DNA of 64,000 nt from positions 32,634 through 96,633 of the forward strand of contig NZ_JACJTT010000019.1 of NCBI RefSeq assembly GCF_014698825.1. The letters run 5' to 3'. The notes under the pieces were generated by a model. The model searched no databases. It was not told the origin of the DNA and saw nothing but the letters and a program-made list of their open reading frames with translations. Source of the DNA: Richelia sinica FACHB-800. GTDB lineage: Bacteria; Cyanobacteriota; Cyanobacteriia; Cyanobacteriales; Nostocaceae. Shown here piece after piece: positions 1-10,900 of the stretch. Within the stretch, counting starts at the first letter, position 1. Each line of letters opens with the position of its first letter. A program made the translations under genes and the position numbers.

Positions 1-952
1 GCTTGAGCCACGGTATAAGCAATGCTTGGGGATTCACATTAACTCTGACTGGTAACGTGTTGATAAACACTCCAACCATTGATTCTACACCCGCTAATAT
101 GGTGGGACGACCAGAGACAACCCCGCCAAAAACAATATCATTTTCACCACTATAGCGACTTAAAAGAATCGCCCATGCTCCTTGGATAATGGTATTTAAT
201 GTTAATTGTTGTTGTCTAGCTAAAGACTGTAAAGCGGCTGTTTCTGTGGATGATAAACGCAATATTTGAGTAGTGTAATTTTTGTTTTCGCTTATCTGAT
301 CGCCAAAATTTTGGTCTATACCTAAAGGAGTAACGGTTGTAAAACCTTGGAGATATTGTTGCCAAAAAATCTCTAATTTTGATAAATCCTGCTTTTGTAG
401 CCAAGCTATATAGTCTCGATAAGGACGGGGTTTTTGCGTCTGCATATCTTTATCTTGGCTTAATGCTTGATAACAACCAAATAATTCTTGCAGTAGTAAG
501 GAAGAAGACCAACCATCTAATAGTAAATGATGATGACTCCAGATAAATTTATAGTGATTATCAGCTAATTTGAGTAGCGTTAAGCGCATCAATGGGGCTT
601 GAGAAATTTCAAAACCTTTTTCTCGTTCTTCTAATAAACAAGTTTCGATACACTGTTGCTGTTCAATAGATGCCAAGTTAGATAAATCTTGTTGCTGCCA
701 AGGTAGTTTTACTTGTTTATGCACTACCTGTACAGGTTCTTTAATCCCTTCCCAAATAAAAGAAGTGCGGAGAATCGGGTGTATATCAACTAATTTTTGC
801 CATGCTTTTTGAAATAAAGCAATATTTAAACTACCCTGAATATCACAACTTAACTGCTCAACATATACGCCTGATTTTGGGGCATAAAGGGTATGAAAAA
901 GTATGCCCTGCTGCATTGGTGATAGCGGATAAAATTCCTCAATGTTTTTCAT
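1..952 (-). CDS. NRPS, N-terminal condensation domain (runs off the window)
   Basis: The reading frame is open from an ATG at 952 to the window edge, so only about 317 N-terminal residues are visible. They form the first part of a condensation (C) domain that joins amino acids on carrier proteins. The protein starts MKNIEEFYPLSPMQQG, the usual C1 motif, and carries HHLLLDGWS (the HHxxxDG catalytic motif) near residue 140. It starts 36 bp after the stop of the PKS gene and lies on the same strand, so it is the next module of the same operon. The amino acid it adds cannot be read because the adenylation domain lies outside the window. Confidence 0.9.
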   Translation of the reverse strand, partial: MKNIEEFYPLSPMQQGILFHTLYAPKSGVYVEQLSCDIQGSLNIALFQKAWQKLVDIHPILRTSFIWEGIKEPVQVVHKQVKLPWQQQDLSNLASIEQQQCIETCLLEEREKGFEISQAPLMRLTLLKLADNHYKFIWSHHHLLLDGWSSSLLLQELFGCYQALSQDKDMQTQKPRPYRDYIAWLQKQDLSKLEIFWQQYLQGFTTVTPLGIDQNFGDQISENKNYTTQILRLSSTETAALQSLARQQQLTLNTIIQGAWAILLSRYSGENDIVFGGVVSGRPTILAGVESMVGVFINTLPVRVNVNPQALLIPWLK

Positions 953-988
953 GATTTTCTCAAGCTTTAGACAGTGTAGAAGTGTAGA

Positions 989-3900
989 TTAATTAACTGA
1001 TAACTGTTGATTAATGGCTGCCAAAATATTGTCAATATCATCTTGACTCCATTGGCTAGATGAAAATTCTGCAAAATCTGAAGGTGTGTAGTTTGCGACT
1101 GAAGCAGACTGACTATTAGTAATTAGAGAAAGTAAAGCAGTTCTAAAATCTTCAGCTAACTTCTCGATAGTTTGCTGTCGATGAACATTTTGACTGTAAA
1201 TCCAATCAATTTTGAGTTGGTCGTTAACTATCAACGCATTAATTTCTATCAGATGGCTGCGTTGTGCGCGGGGACTACGGGATAAACCGCTAGACTTGTC
1301 TGATAATTTGAATAGAGAGGATTCAGGTACAGTTTGCTCGTAGTTGCCAAGGTAAAGGAAAAGTATTTCTGCTGGTTGTAGCGATCGCAATTTTTCTGTA
1401 ATAATTTCATCAGAGATTAAGTAGCGTAATACACCATAGCCTAAACCTTGATTCGGGAAACTACGGATTTGCTCTTTCACCTGCTTTAAGATTTTCCCAG
1501 GTTCTCGACTCTCGCCAATCTGTAAAAGCATGGGTGCAATATTGGTAAACCACCCTATTGTCCGGGATAAATCAATATCATCAAAAATTACATCTCTACC
1601 ATTTCCTTCTAAATCAACTAAAAGCGATCGCTCTTTTGTCCATTGAGTCAATGTCTGTGCTAAAGCAGCAATTAATACATCCTCTGTTTGTACTCGATAA
1701 GTTGCACCAATCTCTTCCTGTAATGCTTGGGTTTCTGATGCGCTCAATATGACAGAAATAGTCTCAGCAGAGGCTACAGTATTTGTCCCATCTGCATAAT
1801 CTACTGGTAAAGATGATACCCAATCACGTTCAGCAGCTAACCAATAAACCTGCTCTCTTTGTAACTCGATGGACTGGGCATACTCCGTTAACCGCAAAGC
1901 CCACTGTTTAAATGAGGTTGTCTTTGGTTGTAGCTTAATTGCTTGTCCTTGACTGAGTTGTTGATATGCAATTTCTAAATCTTCTAACAAAATGCGCCAA
2001 GAACCAACATCAATAGCTAAATGGTGAATTGCTAACAGTATGCGGCTTGGTTTATTAGTACCGAAATTAAACAAAGCAACCCGCACAATTGGCCCAGAAG
2101 TCAAATTTAAACTAGCTTGGATCTCTGTAGTTAATTCTGTAAATTCCTGTTCCTGTTGTTGTGGTGATAGGTCTGATAAATCTATTTCCTCAAAGGGGAT
2201 AAATTCCTCAGGACTAGCATTTACTTGTTCCCAACCCCAAGTTTTTGCTCGAAACTGCAAACGCAAAGCATCATGATGAATCAGCAAATATTGCACCACC
2301 TGTCGCAAGAAAACAGAGTTAATTTCTTGCTGCACCTCTAACACAACTGTTTGATTCCAATGGTGTGCATCAGCTAAATTTTGAGCAAAAAACCAGTGCT
2401 GAATCGGTGTTAGGGGCAGTTCCCCTTCTACTAATCCCTGTTCGCTGTAAACAGTTTGAGTTCTCCCTGCTATTTCTGCTAATTGGGCAATCGTTGGGTA
2501 TTCAAATAAATGTTGATTAGTAAACCGTAAACCTGCTTTGTTAGCTCTAGCAGTAATTTGTATACTCAAAAGCGAATCGCCACCCAATTCTAAAAAGTTA
2601 TCTTCAATTCCTATCTGTTCAATCCCTAAAATTTCTTGCCAAATATTAGCAATAGTTTTCTCAATTTCGTTTCTAGGAGCAACATAACTATTTTGTAAGA
2701 ATGGTCGGGAATGTAATGTAATTGAATTAGGTTGATTAATGATTGTTATCGGCTTAATCCACTGAGCGATTCTAGCCTGTAAATCTGTTGTCGAGACAAC
2801 TATCTGATTGACTTGATTTAAAGCTAATATTCGTTTAAATACCTCCACACTTTCTTGATTATTCATGAATAATTCAGTATCGATTTCTGGCTTATTTACT
2901 AATTCTCTAGCTAATTGACTAGTTAACCAGTTATCCCAATTTACACTCATCCAAGGTGTAGGACTTGTTAGATTATGTTGATAAACAAAAGCATCGGTAA
3001 AGTGATGGGCGGCGGGATAAGCAGCCATACCCAATGCACCTAGAACAGATGATAGGGAAGATATCAAGATACAAAAATCAAGCTCTATACCTTGCAATGC
3101 TGCTTCTAAAATATACAGTCCATGACCATTAGCTTTGAGTTGTTGTTCGCATTCGTTTCTCGTAATTTCCTGGACTGTTCTAAACAGCTTAATTCCCGCA
3201 GCATGAACTACACCATTTATCTGACCAAACCTAGCTAAACCCTGAGTTATAACTCCTTGCATTTGCACCGCATCGGCTACATCAGCACTCAAAGTTACAA
3301 CCTCTGCACCCAGTTTTTCTAATTCCTGGAGTTTGCGGATTTTACTGCTAAATTTATCTTGTTCGTCGTGAGTTGTTAGCCAGGCTTCCCATTCATTTGG
3401 GCTAGGGAAAGGCGACGCACTAATTAATATTAATTTTGCTTGTACTGTCTGGGCTAAATATTCAGCAATTTCTAAACCAATACCACCTAAACCACCAGTA
3501 ATCAGATATACTCCTTCTGATCGTAATTTGGGTGCTTGATTGTTATCTAGCGGTAGTGGTTCATAGGCTTGAACCCAACGATGATATCCACGATAAGCAA
3601 CAACACTCTCAAATTCTTGAGCATTCAACTCTGCGAAAATTTGGTCTACTATTTGAGTTTCTACTGCCGGAATGACAATATCAATGCTGCGACAGGAAAT
3701 ATTTGCATATTCTTGGGGAATGGTTTTACACATTCCTAGAATAGTTGCTTTTTCTGGACATAATTTTTCTACACCTGTAACATCATATATATCATTGGTG
3801 ACAACCAATATATCTACAGGTTGAGTAATATTTTGTTTACTCAAAGACTGAGCGAGAAATAATAAGCTATAAAAACCTGTTTTTTGGCAATGCTCAAAAA

Positions 3901-6900
3901 ACTCAATTCCTGATGTTACTTCTTCAGTAGATGCGACGCTCCAAAGGTGTAGAATGCCATCGGGAATTTGCCCGTAAAATAGCAATTCTGCAATCAGCAA
4001 ATCATAATCGTCAGGCTGACTAGAATTAATAGTATAGGAGTTGCCACTTAGTTTACTAAACTGTTCTCCCTGGTAAACAGTAATAACATTTTGACCTTCC
4101 CTTTCTAACCGTTTAGCGATTTGTAAACCTACTTGACCAGCATCAGCAAATATCAACACCCGCTTTTGAGATTTCACTATTTGGGGTGAAATGGCTTGTT
4201 TCCAAACTGGTAGATAAAACCAATCTGCTATGTTGGGCTTTTTCTGATTAGTCGCAAAATCATCATGGGATTTTTTCTGCGGTTCTAACCAATAACGTTG
4301 ACGTTCAAAAGGATATGTTGGTAAAGGAATACGATAACGACGTTCACCCCCATAAAAACTAGACCAATTGACTGCAACTCCGCAGCACCAGAGACGACCC
4401 AGGTTATTGAGCAAAAATTCTACATCGGCTTTTTCTTCTTGGGGATGTCGTAAAGAAGACAGTATGGCCTGCTGTGTGCCTGCTTGTTGTTTAACCAAGG
4501 TAGATAAAGTCCGCCCCGCACCTACTTCTAGAAAAATCCGGTTTGGTTCTTGGAGTAACACAGAAATACCATCTGCAAACTGCACTGTTTGACGTAAATG
4601 ACTGACCCAATAATTTGGGTCTGTGGCTTGTTGTGCAGAAATCCAAGTTCCCGTGAGATTAGAAATAAAGGGAATTTGTGGGGGGTTTAAAGTAATTTTC
4701 TCAACTTCCGCCCTAAATGCGGGCAAAATCTCAGCCATCATCTGAGAATGGAAAGCATGGGAAGTATGCAGACGACGACATTCAACCCCTTGGGCTGTAA
4801 GTTCTTCAGACAGTGCATCGATGGCTGTATGAGTTCCTGATACCACACAGGAAAAGGGTGCATTACTAGCAGCTAAAGCTAAATTTTCGTTGAGTAAGGG
4901 TTTAACCTCTGCTGCTGACAGGGGAATTGACAGCATACTTCCACTTGGTAATTGCTGCATTAATCGACCCCGCATAGCCACCAGCGTTAACCCATCTGCG
5001 AGGGACATCACACCAGCTAGACAAGCCGCTACATATTCCCCGATGCTATGACCAATCATCGCACTGGGAGAAATACCCCAGGACATCCACAATTGCGCTA
5101 AGGCGTACTCAATGACAAATAATGCTGGTTGGGTTAGAGATGTTTGTTTGAGTTGTGCTTGCGCTGTTTCTGTTTCCGACTCTTGGGGATAGATAACTGC
5201 GCGTAAATCTAGATTCAATAATGGTTGAAGTATCAAACAGCAACGGTCTATAGATTCACGAAAGATTGACTCTGTTTGATAGAGTTCCTTACCCATATTG
5301 ATATACTGACTACCTTGTCCCGGAAACATAAAGGTAATCGGTTTGTCTGTTGGTTCTTGGTGGTGAGTAAAAACTCGTTGGTTAGTTCTATTTTCTAAAG
5401 CATTGATTGCATCTGGAATATCCTCACACACCAAAATCCGACGATGATTAAACTCTTTGCGTCCTACTTGCAGAGTATAAGCAACATCTGCTAAGTCCAC
5501 ATGAGGATGCAGTTGGAGATAATTAGCCAGATTATCGGTAGCAGTTTCTAATGCAGAGTTAGTTTTAGCCGATAGACAAAGTAGATATTTACTTTTGACT
5601 TTTGACTTTTGACTTTTGACTTGTATTGGTGCTTCTTCCAGAACAACATGAGCATTCGTCCCCCCCATTCCCAAGGAACTCACACCCGCACGTCGGGGAG
5701 ATAGTTCTGATTTCCATGGGGTGAGTTCTGTGTTGACGTAAAAAGGACTATTGGCAAAATCAATTTGGGGATTGGGCTGGGTAAAATTCAAGCTAGGGGG
5801 GATTTGTTGATGTTTTAAGGCTAAAGCCGTCTTAATGACACCTGTAACCCCGGCTGCTGCATCAAGATGACCGATATTTGTTTTCACAGAACCAATAGCA
5901 CAAAAACCTTTTTTGTCTGTACTGGAACGAAAAACTTTGGTTAAAGCTGCAATTTCAATGGGATCACCTAAAGTTGTGCCAGTACCATGTGCTTCAATGT
6001 AGCTGATGGTTTCTGGTTCTACTCCTGCTAACATCATAGCTTCGGCGATCGCTTCTGCTTGTCCATCGATGCTAGGTGCTGTATAACCAACTTTCTGCGA
6101 ACCATCGTTGTTGATTGCCCAACCTTTTATCACCGCATAGATATGATCACCATCTGCGATCGCATCTTCTAATCGCTTCAGCAGTACAACTCCCACGCCA
6201 TTACCAACCGTTGTCCCTTGTGCTTGGGCATCAAAAGCCCGACAATGGCCATCCGGTGATAAAGTTCCCCCTGGTTGATATAAATAACCTGTTTTGTGGG
6301 GAACTCGAATTGACACTCCTCCTGCTAATGCCATATCACATTGATAATTCATTAAACTTTGGCAAGCGAGAGTAATAGCGACTAATGAAGTAGAACAAGC
6401 TGTTTGTACAGTTAGGCTGGGCCCGGTTAGATTTAATTTATAAGAAACACGGGTAGAGAGAAAATCCTTATCATTACCAATTAATTTTTGATAGGATTGG
6501 GCCGAGCCAACTTGGTCACTATTTAAATCAAAAGATAAATAATTATTTAAACTCGCACCCGCATAAACTCCTATGCGGCTTTCACATCTATTAGAGTCAT
6601 AACCAGCACTTTCTAAGGCTTCCCAAGCGCATTCTAAAAATAGGCGATGTTGTGGGTCGGTAATTTCTGCTTCTTTAGGATTAAAGTCAAAAAATGCCGC
6701 ATCAAATAAATCAATATTTTCTAAAATTCCGCTAGCTTTGACATAGTTATGATCATCTAAACAACTGGGATTAACTCCTGCTGCTGCTAATAAATCTTTG
6801 TCTGTCAGTTGAGAAATTGATTCTATTCCCGCTTGTAAGTTGTGCCAAAATTCTTCAAGATTATTAGCACCAGGAAACCTTCCTGATATGCCAATAATTG

Positions 6901-6940
6901 CTATTCCTTCCATTGATGTGTCAGCTTCTGTACTACCCAT
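989..6940 (-). CDS. Type I polyketide synthase KS-AT-KR-ACP with a C-terminal epimerase-like domain
   Basis: This 1983-residue megasynthase extends an acyl or peptidyl chain by one malonate unit and reduces the keto group. The ketosynthase (about 10-435) has Cys182 in TACSTS, His318 in EAHGTGT and His358 in NIGHLD. The acyltransferase (about 540-840) has GHSIGEYVA and HAFH, the latter typical of malonyl-CoA. A ketoreductase (about 1100-1340) has TGGLGGIG. The ACP (about 1440-1510) has LGGDSL. No DH, ER or MT domain is seen. The last 420 residues look like an NRPS epimerization domain (HHLAIDVGSWR, IGWFTN, NQGLGYGVLRYL, LYLGNY), which is unusual directly after a polyketide ACP. Gaps of 63 bp and 36 bp to its neighbours indicate an operon. 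Confidence 0.93.
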   Translation of the reverse strand: MGSTEADTSMEGIAIIGISGRFPGANNLEEFWHNLQAGIESISQLTDKDLLAAAGVNPSCLDDHNYVKASGILENIDLFDAAFFDFNPKEAEITDPQHRLFLECAWEALESAGYDSNRCESRIGVYAGASLNNYLSFDLNSDQVGSAQSYQKLIGNDKDFLSTRVSYKLNLTGPSLTVQTACSTSLVAITLACQSLMNYQCDMALAGGVSIRVPHKTGYLYQPGGTLSPDGHCRAFDAQAQGTTVGNGVGVVLLKRLEDAIADGDHIYAVIKGWAINNDGSQKVGYTAPSIDGQAEAIAEAMMLAGVEPETISYIEAHGTGTTLGDPIEIAALTKVFRSSTDKKGFCAIGSVKTNIGHLDAAAGVTGVIKTALALKHQQIPPSLNFTQPNPQIDFANSPFYVNTELTPWKSELSPRRAGVSSLGMGGTNAHVVLEEAPIQVKSQKSKVKSKYLLCLSAKTNSALETATDNLANYLQLHPHVDLADVAYTLQVGRKEFNHRRILVCEDIPDAINALENRTNQRVFTHHQEPTDKPITFMFPGQGSQYINMGKELYQTESIFRESIDRCCLILQPLLNLDLRAVIYPQESETETAQAQLKQTSLTQPALFVIEYALAQLWMSWGISPSAMIGHSIGEYVAACLAGVMSLADGLTLVAMRGRLMQQLPSGSMLSIPLSAAEVKPLLNENLALAASNAPFSCVVSGTHTAIDALSEELTAQGVECRRLHTSHAFHSQMMAEILPAFRAEVEKITLNPPQIPFISNLTGTWISAQQATDPNYWVSHLRQTVQFADGISVLLQEPNRIFLEVGAGRTLSTLVKQQAGTQQAILSSLRHPQEEKADVEFLLNNLGRLWCCGVAVNWSSFYGGERRYRIPLPTYPFERQRYWLEPQKKSHDDFATNQKKPNIADWFYLPVWKQAISPQIVKSQKRVLIFADAGQVGLQIAKRLEREGQNVITVYQGEQFSKLSGNSYTINSSQPDDYDLLIAELLFYGQIPDGILHLWSVASTEEVTSGIEFFEHCQKTGFYSLLFLAQSLSKQNITQPVDILVVTNDIYDVTGVEKLCPEKATILGMCKTIPQEYANISCRSIDIVIPAVETQIVDQIFAELNAQEFESVVAYRGYHRWVQAYEPLPLDNNQAPKLRSEGVYLITGGLGGIGLEIAEYLAQTVQAKLILISASPFPSPNEWEAWLTTHDEQDKFSSKIRKLQELEKLGAEVVTLSADVADAVQMQGVITQGLARFGQINGVVHAAGIKLFRTVQEITRNECEQQLKANGHGLYILEAALQGIELDFCILISSLSSVLGALGMAAYPAAHHFTDAFVYQHNLTSPTPWMSVNWDNWLTSQLARELVNKPEIDTELFMNNQESVEVFKRILALNQVNQIVVSTTDLQARIAQWIKPITIINQPNSITLHSRPFLQNSYVAPRNEIEKTIANIWQEILGIEQIGIEDNFLELGGDSLLSIQITARANKAGLRFTNQHLFEYPTIAQLAEIAGRTQTVYSEQGLVEGELPLTPIQHWFFAQNLADAHHWNQTVVLEVQQEINSVFLRQVVQYLLIHHDALRLQFRAKTWGWEQVNASPEEFIPFEEIDLSDLSPQQQEQEFTELTTEIQASLNLTSGPIVRVALFNFGTNKPSRILLAIHHLAIDVGSWRILLEDLEIAYQQLSQGQAIKLQPKTTSFKQWALRLTEYAQSIELQREQVYWLAAERDWVSSLPVDYADGTNTVASAETISVILSASETQALQEEIGATYRVQTEDVLIAALAQTLTQWTKERSLLVDLEGNGRDVIFDDIDLSRTIGWFTNIAPMLLQIGESREPGKILKQVKEQIRSFPNQGLGYGVLRYLISDEIITEKLRSLQPAEILFLYLGNYEQTVPESSLFKLSDKSSGLSRSPRAQRSHLIEINALIVNDQLKIDWIYSQNVHRQQTIEKLAEDFRTALLSLITNSQSASVANYTPSDFAEFSSSQWSQDDIDNILAAINQQLSVN

Positions 6941-7003
6941 ATTTTCTTATTTGGGTTGAATTAAAATAATATTTTTCACGCAGAGGAGCAGAGAGATGGA
7001 GAA

Positions 7004-7870
7004 TTATTTCATATAACTGAGAAGTGAGTAAATTCTCCGATTTCTATCAGTAAATGAGCGGCGACCGTGGAGAAATCGAGAGTTATCAATCATGACTAAA
7101 TCACCAGATTGCCAGTTGATTACCTCTGTTAAATTATTCATCACGTGCTGAATTTGGTTGATGGCTGTTGCTGGGATGGGTGAACCATCAGCAAAGGTAA
7201 CTACTCCTCTTGGATTTTTATATTCAGCAATGAGGCTATTAGCAAATGCGTCTTGGTTGGCGTATTTTGTCTTTACGACAGCCGAGCATATATATTCGAT
7301 AGAAATAGACTGGTCCTCATTAATTTTATAGCTTAATCCGGGAATGCCATTGAGGGTGCGTTGAACATCAGCTAAAGTTGCACCAATTCCCAGAAAACGC
7401 TTCCAGTCAGCCGCCGGAAATTTTTGGTAGAATTTGATTTTTTGAGCAATAAATAATTTCTTTAATTCTACACTCATTTCCTGCCATACTTTCACACCAT
7501 CCCAAAATAAAGTTTCACCACCTTGGGCAGCAGGTACACCACAGCAAAACCAGATGACATCGGGACGAAAAGGAGAGTTAGCGTTCTCACAATGAGGGCT
7601 AACATAGTGCATTCCTGGGTCTACTAAGGTGACATATTTATTGTGTGGATCGACTATTGGTCTGTCTTTATCTAAGACAAATTTGGAACTAAAATTTTCC
7701 GCAAATGTCTTCATGCGTTCATAATCAACGCCAAAACCTCTAAATAATAAAACACCACTAGATTTAAAGTAATTTAAAGTTTCTTGGATAGGCAGTTGCA
7801 AAATTGATTCAGAGGTATTGTTATAAATAATTTTAGCACTGCTCATTAGCAAGGTATCAGTTTCAACCAT
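7004..7870 (-). CDS. TauD/TfdA-family Fe(II)/2-oxoglutarate dioxygenase
   Basis: A 288-residue non-haem iron oxygenase expected to hydroxylate a carrier-bound amino acid or the product. The proximal metal motif is H93-C-E95 (PHCENAN), that is HxE instead of the usual HxD. The distal His268 lies in FLHGRRSF, and an Arg near 279 could bind 2-oxoglutarate. HxE is known, from memory, in SyrP-like beta-hydroxylases that work with NRPSs. It lies between the FAAL-NRPS and the PKS genes with gaps of 42 and 63 bp, so it is a tailoring enzyme of this pathway. The substrate cannot be told from the sequence. Confidence 0.85.
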   Translation of the reverse strand: MVETDTLLMSSAKIIYNNTSESILQLPIQETLNYFKSSGVLLFRGFGVDYERMKTFAENFSSKFVLDKDRPIVDPHNKYVTLVDPGMHYVSPHCENANSPFRPDVIWFCCGVPAAQGGETLFWDGVKVWQEMSVELKKLFIAQKIKFYQKFPAADWKRFLGIGATLADVQRTLNGIPGLSYKINEDQSISIEYICSAVVKTKYANQDAFANSLIAEYKNPRGVVTFADGSPIPATAINQIQHVMNNLTEVINWQSGDLVMIDNSRFLHGRRSFTDRNRRIYSLLSYMK

Positions 7871-7912
7871 TATCGTTGATATTCCCTAATTTCTAAATAT
7901 TTTGGTTCTGGC

Positions 7913-10900
7913 TTAATTGATATTTCTGCTGCGCTTCATCAATATTTTCTGCCTATTTACAGATTCTTTTTGTTTGTGAATCCGGTTATTTAAAACTGTT
8001 AAATTATCTACTGCTCTGGAGTTGATATTTATGTATTGAGACAAGGATTTAATAGTTGGATTTTGGAACATTTCTACAACTGAAATTTCCCATTGTAAAA
8101 CTTCTCGGATTTTGTGATTTACCTGTACCATTAATAATGAGTTGCCACCTACATCAAAAAAGTTGTCATTAATGCCGACTTTTTCTATGTGCAGTATCTC
8201 TAACCAAATTTTGGCGATCGCTCTTTCTAGTTCTGAAGTGGGCGCTTCATAAGCTGTTTGTAAGTCGGAGCGTTGAATCACTGGTACAGGTAAGCCTTGA
8301 CGGTCGATTTTGCCATTAGGTGATAGTGGTAATTTATTTAACTCGACAAAGGCAGCAGGAATCATGTAATCAGGTAGTTGCTCCTGAAGATAATCTCGTA
8401 GTTCATTAACTGCAAATGTCATTTCTTCGTGAGGAACTACATAAGCCACTAAGTAATGATGATTTGCTCTATCTTCTCTGGCTAATACTACCGTTTCTTT
8501 GACCTTTGGATATTGTGCTAATACTACTTCAATTTCTCCTAATTCAATCCGGAAGCCCCGAATTTTCACTTGGTGGTCAATGCGTCCCAAATATTCAATA
8601 TTACCATTGGATAAATAACGAGCTAAATCGCCAGTTTTATATAAAATATCTCTTGGTTCAAAGGGACTAGCAATAAACTTTTCTTGAGTCAATTCTGGCT
8701 TTTGCCAATAACCACGTCCTAACCCCACACCACCAATATGTAATTCACCGCTAACACCCACGGGAACAGGTTGTAAATGTTGGTCTAAAATATATATCTT
8801 TGTATTCGCAATAGGACGACCAATAGGTACTATTTTCTCATGGCTATGGGGTTGACAAGCCCAATAGGTCACATCAATTGCTGCTTCTGTTGGCCCATAA
8901 AGGTTGTGTAATTCGGCATTTAATCTGGCAAAAAAACGTTTTTGTAACTCAACAGATAAGGCTTCACCACTACAAATTACCCGTTTGATACTACTACACT
9001 TCTCTAATTCTGGTTCTTCTAAAAACACTTGCAACATGGCAGGTACAAAGTGCAGTGTAGTAACTTCCTCTTGAGCAATTAATTGCACCAAATAACTGCT
9101 ATCTTGATGTCCACCTGGTTTAGCTATGACTAAACTTGCACCTGTTAACAAAGGCCAGAAAAATTCCCAAACGGAAACATCGAAGCTGAATGGTGTTTTT
9201 TGTAAAACTTTGTCGCTTGCTGTTAGTTGATATGTATCTTGCATCCACAATAAGCGGTTACATAAGCCTTTGTGAGTGTTCATTGCACCTTTGGGCTTTC
9301 CTGTGGAACCGGAGGTGTAAATTACATAGGCCAGGTTTTCTTCTGTGACTTCCTGAATCGGGTTTTCAGGACTGTAACCTGCAAATTCTAAAGATTCTGG
9401 ATGAATGCTGACTAGCTGTGCTTCGTGTGGTGGTAGTTGTGCAACTAAATGTGGTTGGACTAATAGCACCGATACTTGAGCATCTGCCAACATAAATGCT
9501 AAACGCTCTCTTGGATAAGTCGGATCTAAAGGTAGATAAGCACCACCAGCTTTGAGAATAGCTAAGATGGCAATTACCATTTCTAAAGAGCGTTCCATAC
9601 AGATACCCACTAAAGTATCTGCTTTCACACCCAATGTTTGCAGATAGTGAGCAACTTGGTTAGCGCGTTGATTTAATTCTCCATAAGTAAGTTGTTGATT
9701 TTTAAATACCACTGCTACAGCATCTGGTGTATTATCTACTTGCTGCTCAAATAGTTGATGTATACATTGGCTTTGGGGATAGTGCTTTTGCGTATCATTC
9801 CATTCCACCAGTAATTGATGCCTTTCATCTACCGTTAATAACGGCAATTCTGTAATTTGAGTATCAGGTGCGCTCACTATACTCTCCAGAATCGTCTGGA
9901 AATGCCCCAGCATCCGTTGCATCGTATCAGCGTGAAATAAATCCCGGTTATACTCTAAAGTTGCAACTAATCCCTCTTCTCTGTCCTCCATAAATAAAGT
10001 TAAATCAAACTTCGCTGCACTGTTATCACCCTCATGGAAACTGACAGCAATATCTGATAGTTGCGGTATGGGAATTGGTACATTCTGAAGCACAAACATC
10101 ACCTGAAATAGGGGGTTGTAACTCAGGTCACGTTGAGGTTGCAGTTCATCTACCAACTGATCAAAAGGTAAGTCTTGGTGAACGTAAGCTGCCAATGCCG
10201 TAGATTTAACCCGTGCCAGTAACTCTCTAAAACTAGGTTGTTTAGATACATCAGTCCGCAATACCAGAACATTGACAAACAAACCTATCAATGATTCAAC
10301 TTCCACAGAATTACGGCTAGCTACTGGAGAACCCACCAAAATATCTGTTTGTCCTGTATAGCGATACAGCAAGGTTTTGAAAGCTGCCAACAGGGTCATA
10401 AATAAAGTTGCGTTTTCCCGATGGCTCAAATGCTTTAACGCTGCTGTCAGATTTTGAGGTAAGGATAGTTGAACTTTAGCACCGTTGAAGGTTTGTACAG
10501 GCGGCCGGGGAAAATCGCTAGGTAAATTCAATAGAGGCAATTTACCGCCTAATCGCTGTTTCCAGTAGGTCAATGCAGCTTGAATACGTTCTGAATGTAA
10601 ATTATGGTGTTGCCATTGGGCAAAATCTACATATTGAATTGGTAGTTCTGGTAGTGGAGAGGGTTTTCCTTTAGCAAATGCGGCATATAGTGCGCCTAAT
10701 TCTTTCATGAAAACACCAACAGACCAACCATCTGTAATGATGTGATGAAAGGTAATTAGTAGTTTGTATTCATCATCTGTCCAGCGCAGTAGTAAACCAC
10801 GCCATAGTGGTTGAGAAGATAAATCAAAATGATGTTGAGCTAATTCTGTGGTGAGATTTTCTAGTGTAACTTGCCGCTGTTCTGCTGATAAATCTCGTAA

